DNA of 64,000 nucleotides from Mesoplasma melaleucae (GTDB taxonomy: Bacteria; Bacillota_I; Bacilli_A; Mycoplasmatales; Mycoplasmataceae). The stretch lies in the NCBI RefSeq assembly GCF_002804105.1, contig NZ_CP024964.1, positions 781,296 through 845,295 on the forward strand. The letters run 5' to 3'. The translations under genes were made by a program, and so were the position numbers. Positions 34,327 to 44,059 of this stretch are shown in pieces (position 1 is the stretch's first letter; every line of letters starts with the position of its first letter). Under the pieces are notes generated by a model. It saw nothing but the letters and a program-made list of their open reading frames with translations. It had not been told where the DNA came from and searched no databases.

Positions 34327-35021
34327 ATGAAAAAAGAAATTAAACATTTAAAGCAAATGCTCTAAATGAAGCAAATGCTTATTTATTAATAAATAAGGAA
34401 GATAATAAAGCTATATTAATAGATGGAGCTTATAGCTCTGATTTAATTCTAGATTTTTTGGATAAAAACAACTTAATTTTAACTGATATTTTTATTACTC
34501 ATTTTCATCATGATCATACAGTTGGAGTTGATATTATTGCATTAAAAACAGGTGCTATAATTCATTTTCATGAACTTGATTATAAATTTTTATTTAATTA
34601 AAATATTAATGGTACTCAAAATGGGCAAATTATTGATTTTGCTAATGAAGCAATAGTATTCTCTTTATTTAATGGCAATTTTAAAACTAAAATAAATGAA
34701 TTTTTAATAAATGGATTACATAAAGGTCGTTATACCAAAGGAACAACATTCTAAGATGTTGATCATAAGTATTTATTTGTTGGAGACACATTATTTATAA
34801 ACAGGTTTGGTTATCATAAAGCAATGTTCAAAGATTATCAAGAACATCTATTAAAAAGTATGTTTGAAGCAACTTGTAATGATGATGCATTCTTTGAATC
34901 AATAAAATCTATCGATAATAAATATAATAATTATTTAATATATCCTGGTCATTGAGCAGACGGCTTTAAACTAGAAGGAATTATTTCAAATAAAAATCAC
35001 CCTTACAATAAATTAAAATAG
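34327..35021 (+). pseudogene. metallo-beta-lactamase-fold hydrolase, degraded
   Basis: A plus-strand gene shows a frameshift after about 14 codons and in-frame stops near 34600 and 34753. The fold is unmistakable: ILIDGAYSSDLILDFL, the metal motif TDIFITHFHHDHTVG, a later KYLFVGDTLFINRFGYH and the last His in LIYPGHWADGF. Such proteins include glyoxalase II-like thioesterases. The loss looks recent because most of the sequence is still readable. Confidence 0.82.
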
Positions 35022-35046
35022 AACACAATTGTGTTCTATTTTTTGT
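35017..35046 (+). terminator. bidirectional terminator
   Basis: AATAGAACACAATTGTGTTCTATT is a perfect 24-base palindrome followed by a T-run. It overlaps the stop of the broken plus-strand gene and may also stop uraA transcription from the other side. Confidence 0.75.
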
Positions 35047-35074
35047 TTCTTTTCATTATATAAATTGTTAACTA

Positions 35075-36475
35075 TTATTTTCTTCTTTTTAATTTTGATT
35101 TAATTCATTCGATTTTTACAAATCCTTGGTTTAGATCATGAGGTAATATTAAATTTAATATAATTCCTGTAAATGCTGCTAATCCTAATCCTGGAAGATT
35201 GAATCAACCAATATCAATTCCTTGTCCTAATACACTAAGAACTAGTCCAATTACTAATACAGTTGCAGATATAAATACATTTCTCATATTCATAAAATCT
35301 GTTTTATTTGTAATCATAATTCTTACTCCATTAATACTAATAAATCCAAACATAATCATTCCAACTCCACCCATTGCTGGATCTGGTAACATCGCAATAG
35401 TTTGGTTAACTGGTGCAATAAATGAAAGTAATATAGCAATTACAGCAGCTGTTCCAATAACTCAAACTGATGCCACTTTTGTCATTCCTACAATAGCTGT
35501 ATTTTCTCCATATGTTGTGTTTGGTGGTCCACCAACAAGTCCATCAAATACAATTGATACTCCATCAGCAATTAATGTTCTATGAATACCTGGGTCTTTT
35601 ACAAAATCTTTTTTAGTAATGTATCCCATAGCAATATGATCACCAATGTGTTCTGCCATTGCAATAATCGCTAATGGTGAAATTGCTAGGATTGATGGGA
35701 AGATATTTTTAGCTTCTTGTTTTCATAATCGTTTAAATGATGGATATCATTCTCATTGCTTAACATCAGTAATTTTTGATATATCCATTAAATTTGAATC
35801 TTTCATTGAGAAATGAATTATTAAACTTAAAATAAATCCTGCAGCAATTCCAATAATAACTGGAACAACTTTTGCTATCCCTTTTGCTTTTAATGTAACT
35901 ATTACAGTTACCATAAATGTAAATATGGCAATTATAGCTGCTAATCATTGTGGATAAGTTTTTTTAGTTGCCGCTCAAGCGTCTGCACTTACAATACCAG
36001 CGTTAGTTAATGCTGATGGTGCTGCACTTAATCCAATAATCATAATTAATGGTCCAATTACAATCACAGGGAATATTTTTTCAATAAATTCTGTTCCTAA
36101 ATAATAAACTAGAATTCCAAATAATATATAAATTAGTCCTGCAACCATAACAGCTACAAACACTGAATTTCCATATGCAGGGTAGTTAAGCCCTATTGCA
36201 CTCATATATGCAAATGAACTTCCTAAATACATAGGTACTTTTGCTTTTGTTAAAACAATATAAATTAATGTTCCAACTCCTGAACAAAATAATGCCATTG
36301 ATGATGTCATAACAGTTTCTTTTGCTAAACTGTTAATAATAATTGGAACTAATACTGTTGATCCAAACATTGCAAAAACGTGTTGAATTGCAAATATAAA
36401 TCATTGTGCATAACTCTTTGGTTTTTCTCTTGGTTCTAACACTAAACCAATGTCTTTGATTTTTGCTTCTTCCAT
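35075..36475 (-). CDS. uraA: uracil/xanthine permease (NCS2 family)
   Basis: The 466-residue membrane protein has about 14 helices and NCS2 hallmarks: QHVFAMFGSTVLVP near the start, ALFCSGVGTLIY, a conserved acidic residue in AMAEHIGDH and the family's NTTYGENTA loop in GLVGGPPNTTYGEN. It probably imports uracil, feeding UTP and then pyrG; xanthine cannot be excluded. A short leader ORF and a terminator hairpin lie between its promoter and its start (36504-36637), suggesting expression is set by transcription attenuation. Confidence 0.92.
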
Positions 36476-36503
36476 TTTTTCTCCTCTTTCATTGAAAATT
36501 TAC

Positions 36504-36537
36504 AAAAAAAATAATCGTCTACAAAAGACGATTATTT
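36504..36537 (-). terminator. attenuator hairpin in the uraA leader
   Basis: A perfect 12-bp stem (AAATAATCGTCT / AGACGATTATTT, loop of five) at 36509-36537 is followed on the minus strand by a T-run of eight. It lies 29 bases upstream of the uraA ATG. Its 5' arm contains the last sense codon and the TAA stop of the leader ORF, so a ribosome at that stop would prevent the hairpin from forming. Confidence 0.85.
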
Positions 36538-36603
36538 GACTGTAAAAAATTCAATTTTGATTATTTGTGGACCTTTTAAAAAGTTAAATACTTGCTTTGT
36601 CAT
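36532..36603 (-). CDS. 23-codon leader peptide upstream of uraA
   Basis: A short ORF starts with ATG at 36603 behind TTTGGAGGGTATT, one of the better ribosome binding sites in the region. It encodes MTKQVFNFLKG, then PQIIKIEFFTVK, and stops with TAA inside the 5' arm of the attenuator hairpin. Ahead of the hairpin the RNA has two U-rich tracts, including U6 at 36549-36544. This is the architecture of the enterobacterial pyrBI leader, where low UTP makes RNA polymerase pause in U tracts so that the ribosome catches up and blocks termination. Function here is inferred. Confidence 0.6.
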   Translation of the reverse strand: MTKQVFNFLKGPQIIKIEFFTVK

Positions 36604-36631
36604 AATACCCTCCAAATAATTCTTAAGATTG

Positions 36632-36637
36632 ATTATA
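36632..36637 (-). promoter_or_regulatory. -10 element of the uraA promoter
   Basis: The minus strand has a consensus TATAAT 29 bases before the leader ORF start. The -35 region (around 36655-36660, AGATTT-like) is weak and overlaps the end of the ygjP gene. Confidence 0.6.
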
Positions 36638-36657
36638 GAATATTTGATTTAAAAAAT

Positions 36658-37350
36658 CTATATTCCTGTGGAATTTAATAAAGTTTGTAACTTTTTATAT
36701 TCAGGGCAATATCTTTCAACAAAATGTCAAAACTCTTTAGAGTGATTTGGATATAAAATATGTGTTAATTCATGAATAATTACATAACTGATTATTTCTT
36801 CAGTGAAATGTAATAATTTTGTATTAAAAGCAATCTTTAATTCTTTAGGTAAACAATATCCTCATTTAGCTTTCATTAATTTAACATTAACGTTTCTAAA
36901 TTGAATATTCATTTTCAAACTTCAATCAATTGTTCTTGAAATAAATCAATTTTTATAATGTTTTGCTAATATACTATATAATTTTTTAATTTGTTCTTCT
37001 TGATCAAAATAATTTTTCATATAAATTTTATTATCTTCAATTTTTGATCTTGTTAAATTTTCATCAATTACTATTTCAATTTCATTATGAAATATTTTTA
37101 CTCATGGTTTTAATGTATTAAAATCATAAACTGAACCAATAATATGTTGATTTTGAACTGTCACAATTTTTGATATGTTCTTATAAATAATTTTTTCGAC
37201 TTCTCAGTCTGGTGTGTTAAAGGGTGCACTAATTCTTACTTTCCCTTGAACAACCCTTAAAATGATGTGTTTTTGTTCCTTATATGTGATTGTATATCTA
37301 AGATTATTGCCTTGATAAGACAATGTTTTTTTAAACTTTAAACTAGACAT
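36658..37350 (-). CDS. YgjP-like metallopeptidase (DUF45/M48 type)
   Basis: The 230-residue protein has the DUF45 zinc-protease signature IIHELTHILYPNHSKEFW near the C-terminus, where HExxH and the later His bind zinc. KAKWGYCLPKELKIAFNTKL is the conserved WG..xxxx.xxxN segment before it. The cellular substrate of this family is unknown. The gene overlaps the end of ychF by 8 bases and is therefore cotranscribed with it. Confidence 0.87.
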
Positions 37351-38437
37351 TGAATTTAAAGAAACAAACATCACCATCTTGCATTACATAACTCTTACCT
37401 TCAAGACGCATTTTTCCAGATTCTTTAACTTTCTTTTCATCTCCTAAATCAAATAGATCTTGAACATTATAAATATCAGCTTTAATAAATCCTCTTTCAA
37501 AGTCAGTATGAATAACTCCTGCACATTGAGGTGCTGTTCAGCCTTTTTTATATTGTCAACTTCTTGCTTCTTGTGGTCCGGCTGTAAAATAAGTTTCTAA
37601 GTTTAATGCTTCATAGGCTGCTTTAATAACTTGTTCTAATCCGGAATACTTAACTCCTAAATCATTTAAGAATTCAGTTTTTTCTTCAGGTGTTGCTTCA
37701 CTTAAATCTTCTTCAATTTTTGCACAGATTTTTACAACTGATGCATTATTGTTTTTTGCAAACTCTTTTACTTGTTTAACATATTCGTTATCTTCCATTA
37801 ATTCATCATCTTTAACATTAGCAACGTAAATAAAAGTTTTAGCTGTTAAGAATTGGAATCCCTTTAATATTTTTGATTCTTCTTCATCTAATTCTAAAGT
37901 ATTTAATAATTTATTTTGATCTAAGCATGCTTCAGCTTTTATTAATACTTCCATTTCAGCTGCAAATGTTTTATCTCCTCCACGAACTTTTGGAGTAATT
38001 CTTTCAATACGTTTTTTAATTGTAAATTGATCAGATAACATTAATTCTAAATTAATTATTTCAATATCTCTAATAGGATCAACACTGCCTTCAACGTGAG
38101 TTATATCTTTGTTATCAAAACATCTAACAACTTCACAAATTGCATCTGTTTCTCTAATATTAGCTAAAAAGGCATTTCCTAATCCTTCACCTTTTGAAGC
38201 TCCTGCAATTAACCCTGCAATATCAACAAATTCAATTGTTGTTGCTATTTTCTTTTTAGAACTAAATATTTCAAAGATTTTATCTAATCTTTCATCTGGT
38301 ACTTCTACAACTCCAATGTTTGGTTCAATTGTTGCAAATGGATAATTTGCTGCTTCTACTTTTGAATTTGTAATTGCATTAAATAAAGTTGATTTACCAA
38401 CATTTGGTAATCCTACAATTCCTACTTTTAAACTCAT
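37343..38437 (-). CDS. ychF: redox-regulated ATPase YchF (Obg-like ATPase)
   Basis: The 364-residue P-loop protein begins KVGIVGLPNVGKSTLFNAIT and has the DIAGLIAGASKGEGLGNAFL switch region, typical of the YchF/OLA1 family that hydrolyses ATP instead of GTP and associates with ribosomes. The C-terminal TGS-like domain ends in the conserved GKSYVMQDGDVCFFKFNV. TGA codons encode Trp in the YKKGWTAP segment. The ychF-DUF951 neighbourhood is common in Firmicutes. Confidence 0.96.
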
Positions 38438-38439
38438 GA

Positions 38440-38637
38440 CTATTCTCCTTTAATTTTTATTATTTGTTTTATTTGTTTATCTAAAATATTTCTTCGTAAT
38501 TCAATGAAAAGATCAAATCGATCTGTACTTCTAAATTTGTAAAATGCTCCAATGCGAATTAATTCTCATTTAATTGTTCCACTGGGATGCGCTTTTTTGA
38601 AAATAACAATATCTCGTACTTCTAATTCACTATGCAT
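38440..38637 (-). CDS. DUF951-family small protein
   Basis: The 65-residue protein fits the DUF951 pattern: ELEVRDIVIFKKAHPSGTIK, then WELIRIGAFYKFRS, corresponding to LxVGDxVxxKKxHPCGxxxWExxRxGxDxxxKC. The usual Cys residues of the family are absent here. Its function is unknown, but it is normally found beside ychF as here (2 bases apart). The start overlaps the rsmG stop by 8 bases. Confidence 0.75.
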
Positions 38638-39355
38638 GTTTTTTACCACTTTCTTTAACTATTCTTGCATACTCTCTTGGATATAAATCTGGTGTTGATT
38701 TAGTTTTTGTATAAAACAAGTTAATTCTTTCACCAAAACCTGTATCTTTTAAAATTTGTTTAGCTGTTAAAGTTACTTTTAATTTTTCAGCTATATTTTT
38801 TGAATTCAAGATTTCTTCATCTGCTTTAGGTCCTTTTAATAAAATAACTTTTCCTTCAATTTTTGTAAATCTAACACCTAATTCTAAAATTACATCAAGA
38901 TAAGCTACTGCTCTAGAAATAACAATATCATAATGCTCGTTTTCAATTCTTGCTAATTCTTCAGCTCTTACGTGTTTTGCAGTAATTTTTTTTAAATTTA
39001 ACTTCTCTATCAATATATTTAAAAAATTTACTTTTTTATTATTTGAATCAATTAATGTAATTTCTATTTCAGGGAAAAATATTTTTAATACTATTCCTGG
39101 AAAACCAGGACCTGTTCCTATATCAATAATTTTTTCATTACTTAGTTTGTGTTCTTTTGTAAATAGTAAAGAATCTAAGAAATGTTTTTCATAAACCTCT
39201 TTTTCACTTGTAATTCTTGTTAAATTATATTTTGCATTTTCTGCTAAAAGGATTTTGTAATATTTATCCAATTTTATTTTTATTGTTTCTGAGGGTGCAA
39301 AGCCAAGATTACTTTCAAAAATTTTTCAATTATTAAACAACTTTGGCACCTTCAT
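38630..39355 (-). CDS. rsmG: 16S rRNA (guanine-N7) methyltransferase
   Basis: The 241-residue enzyme methylates G527 of 16S rRNA. It has the Rossmann SAM motif IIDIGTGPGFPGIVLKIF and family motifs YNLTRITSEKEVYEKHFLDS, VRAEELA and ISRAVAYLDVILEL. The true start is ATG at 39355, giving MKVPKLFNNWKIFESNLGF with a TGA-encoded Trp; starting at the internal TTG at 39271 would lose 28 residues that other RsmG proteins have. A promoter with an extended -10 sits 20 bases upstream. Confidence 0.93.
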
Positions 39356-39374
39356 TTCTTTTTTAACTTAAATT

Positions 39375-39380
39375 ATTATA
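39375..39380 (-). promoter_or_regulatory. extended -10 promoter for the rsmG operon
   Basis: The minus strand reads TGCTATAAT (TGnTATAAT) about 20 bases before the rsmG start; a TTGATA about 20 bases further upstream is a poorly spaced -35. It would drive rsmG, DUF951, ychF and ygjP. Confidence 0.6.
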
Positions 39381-39442
39381 GCATATAGCGAGTTTCTTTA
39401 TATCAATACAAAATAAATGTATACTTTGTATATTGCTCAAAA

Positions 39443-39476
39443 TAAAAAAATAAAAATAAACAAATTTTTTGTTCAT
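39443..39476 (-). terminator. terminator after the isochorismatase-like pseudogene
   Basis: AAATGAACAAA and TTTGTTTATTT pair around a short A-rich loop (one G-U), followed on the minus strand by TTTATTTTTTTATTTT. Confidence 0.6.
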
Positions 39477-39493
39477 TTATCATCTTATATAAC

Positions 39494-39990
39494 TTATGGA
39501 AATCTAGCTAAGGCAGCAAAGTATGAAATATTAACTTCTTTATAGTTAACTTCAACATTATTAAATGTTAAATTCTTTGTTGTGCATCCTTCTGCTACTA
39601 ACTTAACTTTATAACCTTTTTCATAAGTACTTCTGACTGTTGTATCAACGCACATATGAGTCATTATTCCACAGATAGTTAAATTTGTTATTTCATGCAA
39701 ATCTAAAACTTTTTTAATTTTGTATTCATAAATGAATCTAGTTCATTTTTTATTACCACTTTAACAAGTTCAGTATTAAAATCTTTATCAATCTCAATAC
39801 CATTTGTATTGGGCAAAAAAATAAAGCATTTTCACTATTTATATGTTTAATATAAATTATTATTTCATTATTTTCATGTGCCTGATTGTTCTAGTTTTAA
39901 AATTTTATTTAGTGTTTTTTCAGTATTCTTTAGTTCAATTTTCCCATTAGGGAAATAGTAATTTTGAACGTCAATTATTATTAATGCATT
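39494..39990 (-). pseudogene. isochorismatase/nicotinamidase-family hydrolase, frameshifted
   Basis: The catalytic triad regions of a cysteine hydrolase are all present but in different frames: ALIIIDVQNYYFPNGKIELK (Asp), VVIKNELDSFMNTKLKKVLD (Lys) and LTICGIMTHMCVDTTVRSTY (Cys). Frameshifts near 39880 and 39820 and loss of a clear start have inactivated it. Family members include nicotinamidase (NAD salvage), which this gene may have been. Confidence 0.8.
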
Positions 39991-40058
39991 TTTATATTCT
40001 TATTATTACAATTATGACATTATAATTTGATAATTTTTGTTTTTTATAAAAGAAAATA

Positions 40059-40084
40059 AAAAAGAAAGCACCATGCTTTCTTTT
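40059..40084 (-). terminator. terminator after pgsA
   Basis: AAAAGAAAGCA and TGCTTTCTTTT form an 11-bp stem with a CCA loop, followed on the minus strand by TTTTATTTTC, 4 bases past the pgsA stop. Confidence 0.8.
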
Positions 40085-40088
40085 AAAA

Positions 40089-40706
40089 TTAAAATAAATT
40101 TTTTCTTGCTTTTAAGAAGTAGTCAACTCCACTGTATAAACTAAATGCAACAGCAATATACATTGGAATTAAAACTAATTGTTCTTGTCATACTTCAAAA
40201 TTAAATGTAAATGAACTAACAAAAAATAATAATGATAATCCTATCATTTGAAAAATTGTTTTTAATTTACCAAATATTCCAGCAGATAAAGTTACACCTT
40301 TTGAGCTTAAAATCATTCGAATGAAATCAACAAATATATCTCTTAAAATTAATATTAAAGTTATTCAAACAGAAATGATTGAAATACTTGATGCAAATAA
40401 TATTAAGACTGAGTTAACTAATAATTTATCAGCAATTGGATCAAATAATTTACCAAAGTCTGTAACTTGATTATTTTTTCTTGCTAAATATCCATCTAAA
40501 AAGTCTGTAAAACTAGCAACAATAAATACAACACCCGCTAATAACATAGTTAAAGTTATTTTAAAAGTTGAGTCAGCATTTCCTACAATTCAATTTTTAT
40601 CTCAGTGGTATATATTTGCGATAACTAACATAAAAACTACTGGTACAAGTAATAATCTTATAAGTGTTAATATGTTAGGCAGATTTCATTTTTGTTTTTG
40701 ATTCAT
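40089..40706 (-). CDS. pgsA: CDP-diacylglycerol-glycerol-3-phosphate 3-phosphatidyltransferase
   Basis: The 205-residue membrane enzyme makes phosphatidylglycerol phosphate, the first step to phosphatidylglycerol and cardiolipin. It has the CDP-alcohol phosphotransferase signature [18 protein letters not shown] followed by KLFDPIAD (DG..AR...G...D...D) and five or six hydrophobic segments. The start lies 32 bases inside the end of the upstream permease gene, so both are on one transcript. Its product feeds cls at 840-2390. Confidence 0.95.
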
Positions 40707-42300
40707 TTTCTAATTCCTTAAGTTCTTGATCTTCTTTTGCAGCCATTCAGTTATTAACTTTCATAGCTTTATCAATTTCACCTTCAAACCCGTTTTTAAA
40801 TGGGCGTTTAATGAACATTCTTTCTTGTATTAATCATACAATAAAAGTTGCTGCCAAAGTCACAATAAATATAATTGTGAACATCATTCCACCATTTGTA
40901 ACTCAATTCATATCTCTTTCATCTAATAATTGTGGTGCTAAAAATACTAATAGTCCACATATTGTAAAAAACATGAATAATGTTGTAGATATAATTGCTG
41001 ATTGTCAAAAGAATTTAACTTTGCTAACTTTTACTTTACCTGTTTTTCTATTAATCATTGCAGCAATCATTAAGATTGAAAGAACAATAAATATTAAAAT
41101 AACACAAACTGAAGACATGATACCAATATAAAACATTGGAGCAGTTAAATATTCAATATATATATCTCCGCTTAAAAACGGATCAGTTCCAATACCATTT
41201 CAATTACCATGTTTAGTTAATGCTCCAATTAAAATTAAAACTACATAGAATGTTGATGATATTGCTGCTTGTGTAAGTGCTGATTTTTTAAATCCATTTT
41301 TTCCTTCTTTTAAATACATTAATTTTATATTGTGATCAGATAGTAAATTTGATGTACCAAAATGAGTAAACATATTAATGTTTAATATACAAATTAAAAA
41401 TAGAATTATGTAAACAACTGTAGAAGCTGCTTTTTTTGCTCTAGCTGATGGATGTTGACTGAACCCTGAAAATATTTGCATTAAAACAGCTTTAACACTA
41501 CCATTCCCACCTAAGAAGAGTGATAATGCCATCAATACATAAAATAATGTGATAAATACTAAACCTGAAATAATTGCAATTGGAACTACTTCTTTATGTT
41601 TTGCACTTTTTTGAGTATTGGCTGTAAATATATATCCATCAAATGAGAATAAAATAGCACCCATACCACCTAAGAAGTTCATAAACATTAAATCTGTTCC
41701 TTGAGCCATACACATTCCATTTCCTGTTGGATTAGATCCAATGATTGCAATAATAAATCCTGCAAAGAATGCGATGATTAGCGGAATAAACTTAATAAAT
41801 ATTGCAACAAACTGCATTTTTCTAGAAATATTTGCTGCATAAATATTAACAAATGCAAATAATACAAATAATAAAATACCTACAATTATATAAATACTTA
41901 ATAAAGCACCTGGATCAGGGGTTATACCAGTGAACACAAAAAAGTATGCAATAGTTAAACTTACAAAAATTGATTGGTAAGCTGGCATATAAATTGTTGT
42001 ATATAATATTGAAACAAATGATGCAAATTTTCTGTTAATAAATAATTTACATCAGTTACTTACTGTACCATTTCCTTCTTTTTCTGTTGATTTAGCTATT
42101 TCCATAAAAACAACAATTGAAATAACGCAAACCATTCCAATTGCAAGTCATAAAACAGTTGCTATTCATGGACTCTTTGTTTGATCAATTAATTCTTTAT
42201 TTTTTACATAAATTCCTGAACCTATACAAATTCCTATGATTAGTAAGAACAAGTACCAAAACTCATAAACTTTTGAACTTTTGTTTTTTTTCTTGAACAT
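40675..42300 (-). CDS. amino acid permease (APC superfamily)
   Basis: The 541-residue membrane protein has about 12-14 helices. It begins with a basic tail and FLLIIGICIGSGIYVKNKEL, the GSGIY unwound first helix that binds substrate in APC transporters. GGMGAILFSFDGYIFTANTQ corresponds to the TM6 FxFxGFE region, and a charged C-terminal tail follows. The amino acid transported cannot be told. TGA-encoded Trp residues are frequent. Confidence 0.85.
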
Positions 42301-42390
42301 ATATTCTTTCTTTCCTTATTTTTTTATTTTTAGTGAGTTATAAGAAAATGTATCAAAAAAAAGATAACAAAACAAGGAAAAATAAAAAGG

Positions 42391-42408
42391 CACACCTATA
42401 GTGTGCTT
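42391..42408 (-). terminator. terminator after deoD
   Basis: GGCACAC-CTATA-GTGTGCT forms a hairpin, followed on the minus strand by CTTTTTATTTTTCC. It closes the nucleoside operon 12 bases past the deoD stop. Confidence 0.8.
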
Positions 42409-42419
42409 AATTTAAATAA

Positions 42420-43127
42420 TTATTTAAGTTTTAGCGCTGTTTCTAGCGCAATTTCAACCATTTGCATGAAATTGTTTTGTCTTTCTTCAGCTGTTGTTAC
42501 TTCTTTTGTTACTAAGTTGTCTGAAACTGTTAATAAACAAGCAGCTTGTTTTTTTGCTTTAATTGCATTTGCAAATAATGCAACAGATTCCATTTCAACA
42601 ACATCTAAATTATTTTCTTTAACAAACTCCATAACATCACCATGACGATAGAATACATCAGATGAGTGAGCTCTTCCTGTTAAAGTTTTAATTTTGTGTT
42701 CTTCTGCAACTTTTTGAATTAAAGAATAAAGTTTTTCTCCTGCTTTAATTACTTTGTCATCAATGTTCGCAGCAATTTTTGCATAATTACTATCACTATA
42801 AGCTTCTTTGACATTATAAACATCATAAACTTTGATTTCTTTTTTATAACTTCCTGCTGATCCTATTCTTATAATATTCTGAACATCATAAAAGTTAAAG
42901 AATTCATATGAATAAATTCCAATGCTTGGGCATCCCATTCCGCTTCCTGCAATAGTTACTTTAACTCCTTTGTAAGTTCCAGTATACATAAGCATATTTC
43001 TTACTTCATTAACTAACTTAACATTTTCTAAATATGTTTCAGCAATTTTTTTAGCTCTTAATGGGTCTCCTGGCATTAAAACTGTTTTTGCAATATCTTC
43101 TTTTTTTGCGCTAATGTGTGGTGACAT
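42420..43127 (-). CDS. deoD: purine nucleoside phosphorylase
   Basis: The 235-residue enzyme cleaves purine (deoxy)nucleosides with phosphate to base and (deoxy)ribose-1-phosphate. It has the hexameric DeoD motifs HISAKKEDIAKTVLMPGDPL, MGCPSIGIYSYE, IIRIGSAGSY and VVEMESVALFA. It ends an operon of nucleoside uptake genes, so it probably splits the nucleosides that the ABC system brings in. Expression should therefore follow the dG riboswitch at 48866-48926. Confidence 0.95.
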   Translation of the reverse strand: MSPHISAKKEDIAKTVLMPGDPLRAKKIAETYLENVKLVNEVRNMLMYTGTYKGVKVTIAGSGMGCPSIGIYSYEFFNFYDVQNIIRIGSAGSYKKEIKVYDVYNVKEAYSDSNYAKIAANIDDKVIKAGEKLYSLIQKVAEEHKIKTLTGRAHSSDVFYRHGDVMEFVKENNLDVVEMESVALFANAIKAKKQAACLLTVSDNLVTKEVTTAEERQNNFMQMVEIALETALKLK

Positions 43128-43159
43128 TTTAAAAATCCTCTTCTTCCTTTAAATATATT

Positions 43160-44059
43160 TTATCTTAATGTTTTGTCAAATGGTACACCACTTGCTTGTG
43201 GTGGTAAAGATCATTTTGATGCTATTACCATTACAACTAATGACATGATAAATGGAAGTGCTCTTGGTAATGCATTTAATCCTGTAATTTTTTGACCAAT
43301 ACTAAATAGAATTGAGAATACAATTGAGAACATTAAGATTAAACTTACTTTTCATTGACCAATAATCATAATTGCTAATGCAATAAATCCTAGTCCTTGT
43401 ACACTACCATTAAAGTTTTGAAGTGATTGAGTAATTACAAACATTGTTCCTGCTAATCCTGCAATAGCACCAGAAATAGTAATACAAATAAATCTATATT
43501 TATTTACTTTAATTCCTGCTGCATCTAAAGCTTGTGGATTTTCACCAGCTGCTATATGTCTAGTTCCAACTTTTGTAAAAGTAAAGTATAATCCTAATGC
43601 AAATGTTGCTAATAAGATAACTACAGCATATCCAATGAAATAATTAAATGATATCAATTTTGGACTTAATGATCCAAGAATTGTACCTCCAGTTCCAAAT
43701 CCTTCAATATGTACTATAAATAATGCAATTCCTTGTGCAAGTAAATTAATAACAGTACCAGAAATTATTTGATCTGTTTCTAATTTTAAAACCATTAATG
43801 TTTGTAATAGTGAGAATAAACTTGCTACAACCATTGAGAAACATGCTCCAAATATTAAATATAAAATATGCAATTCTTCATAATTAGTTGTTGTTTTCTT
43901 AATCATGAATGAAAATGATACGTATGCTAAAGCACCAATAGTCATAAATCCTTCAATTCCTAAGTTAATAACTCCTGATCTTTCTGAAAACATTCCTGAG
44001 ATAGTTCCTAAAGTGAAAACTACAAAAAAACCTAATGCTAGACTAAATATTGCTTCCAT
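43160..44059 (-). CDS. nucleoside ABC transporter permease 2
   Basis: The 299-residue membrane protein has about eight helices and the bacterial inner-membrane permease (YufQ/NupQ-like) signature: GTISGMFSERSGVINLGIEG and the EAA-like loop AAGENPQALDAAGIKVNKYR. It pairs with the permease at 44043-45878, whose end it overlaps by 17 bases, and with the ATPase at 45881-47416 and lipoprotein at 47427-48806. Substrate (purine nucleosides) is inferred from BMP/Nup family members and from deoD downstream. Confidence 0.9.

Noticed and set aside
39293..39352. Imperfect inverted repeat GGTGCAAAG / CTTTGGCACC upstream of rsmG, riboswitch-like
   Set aside because: Reading TGA as Trp, the segment is coding: it is the N-terminus of RsmG starting at 39355. 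The pairing is therefore probably coincidental.
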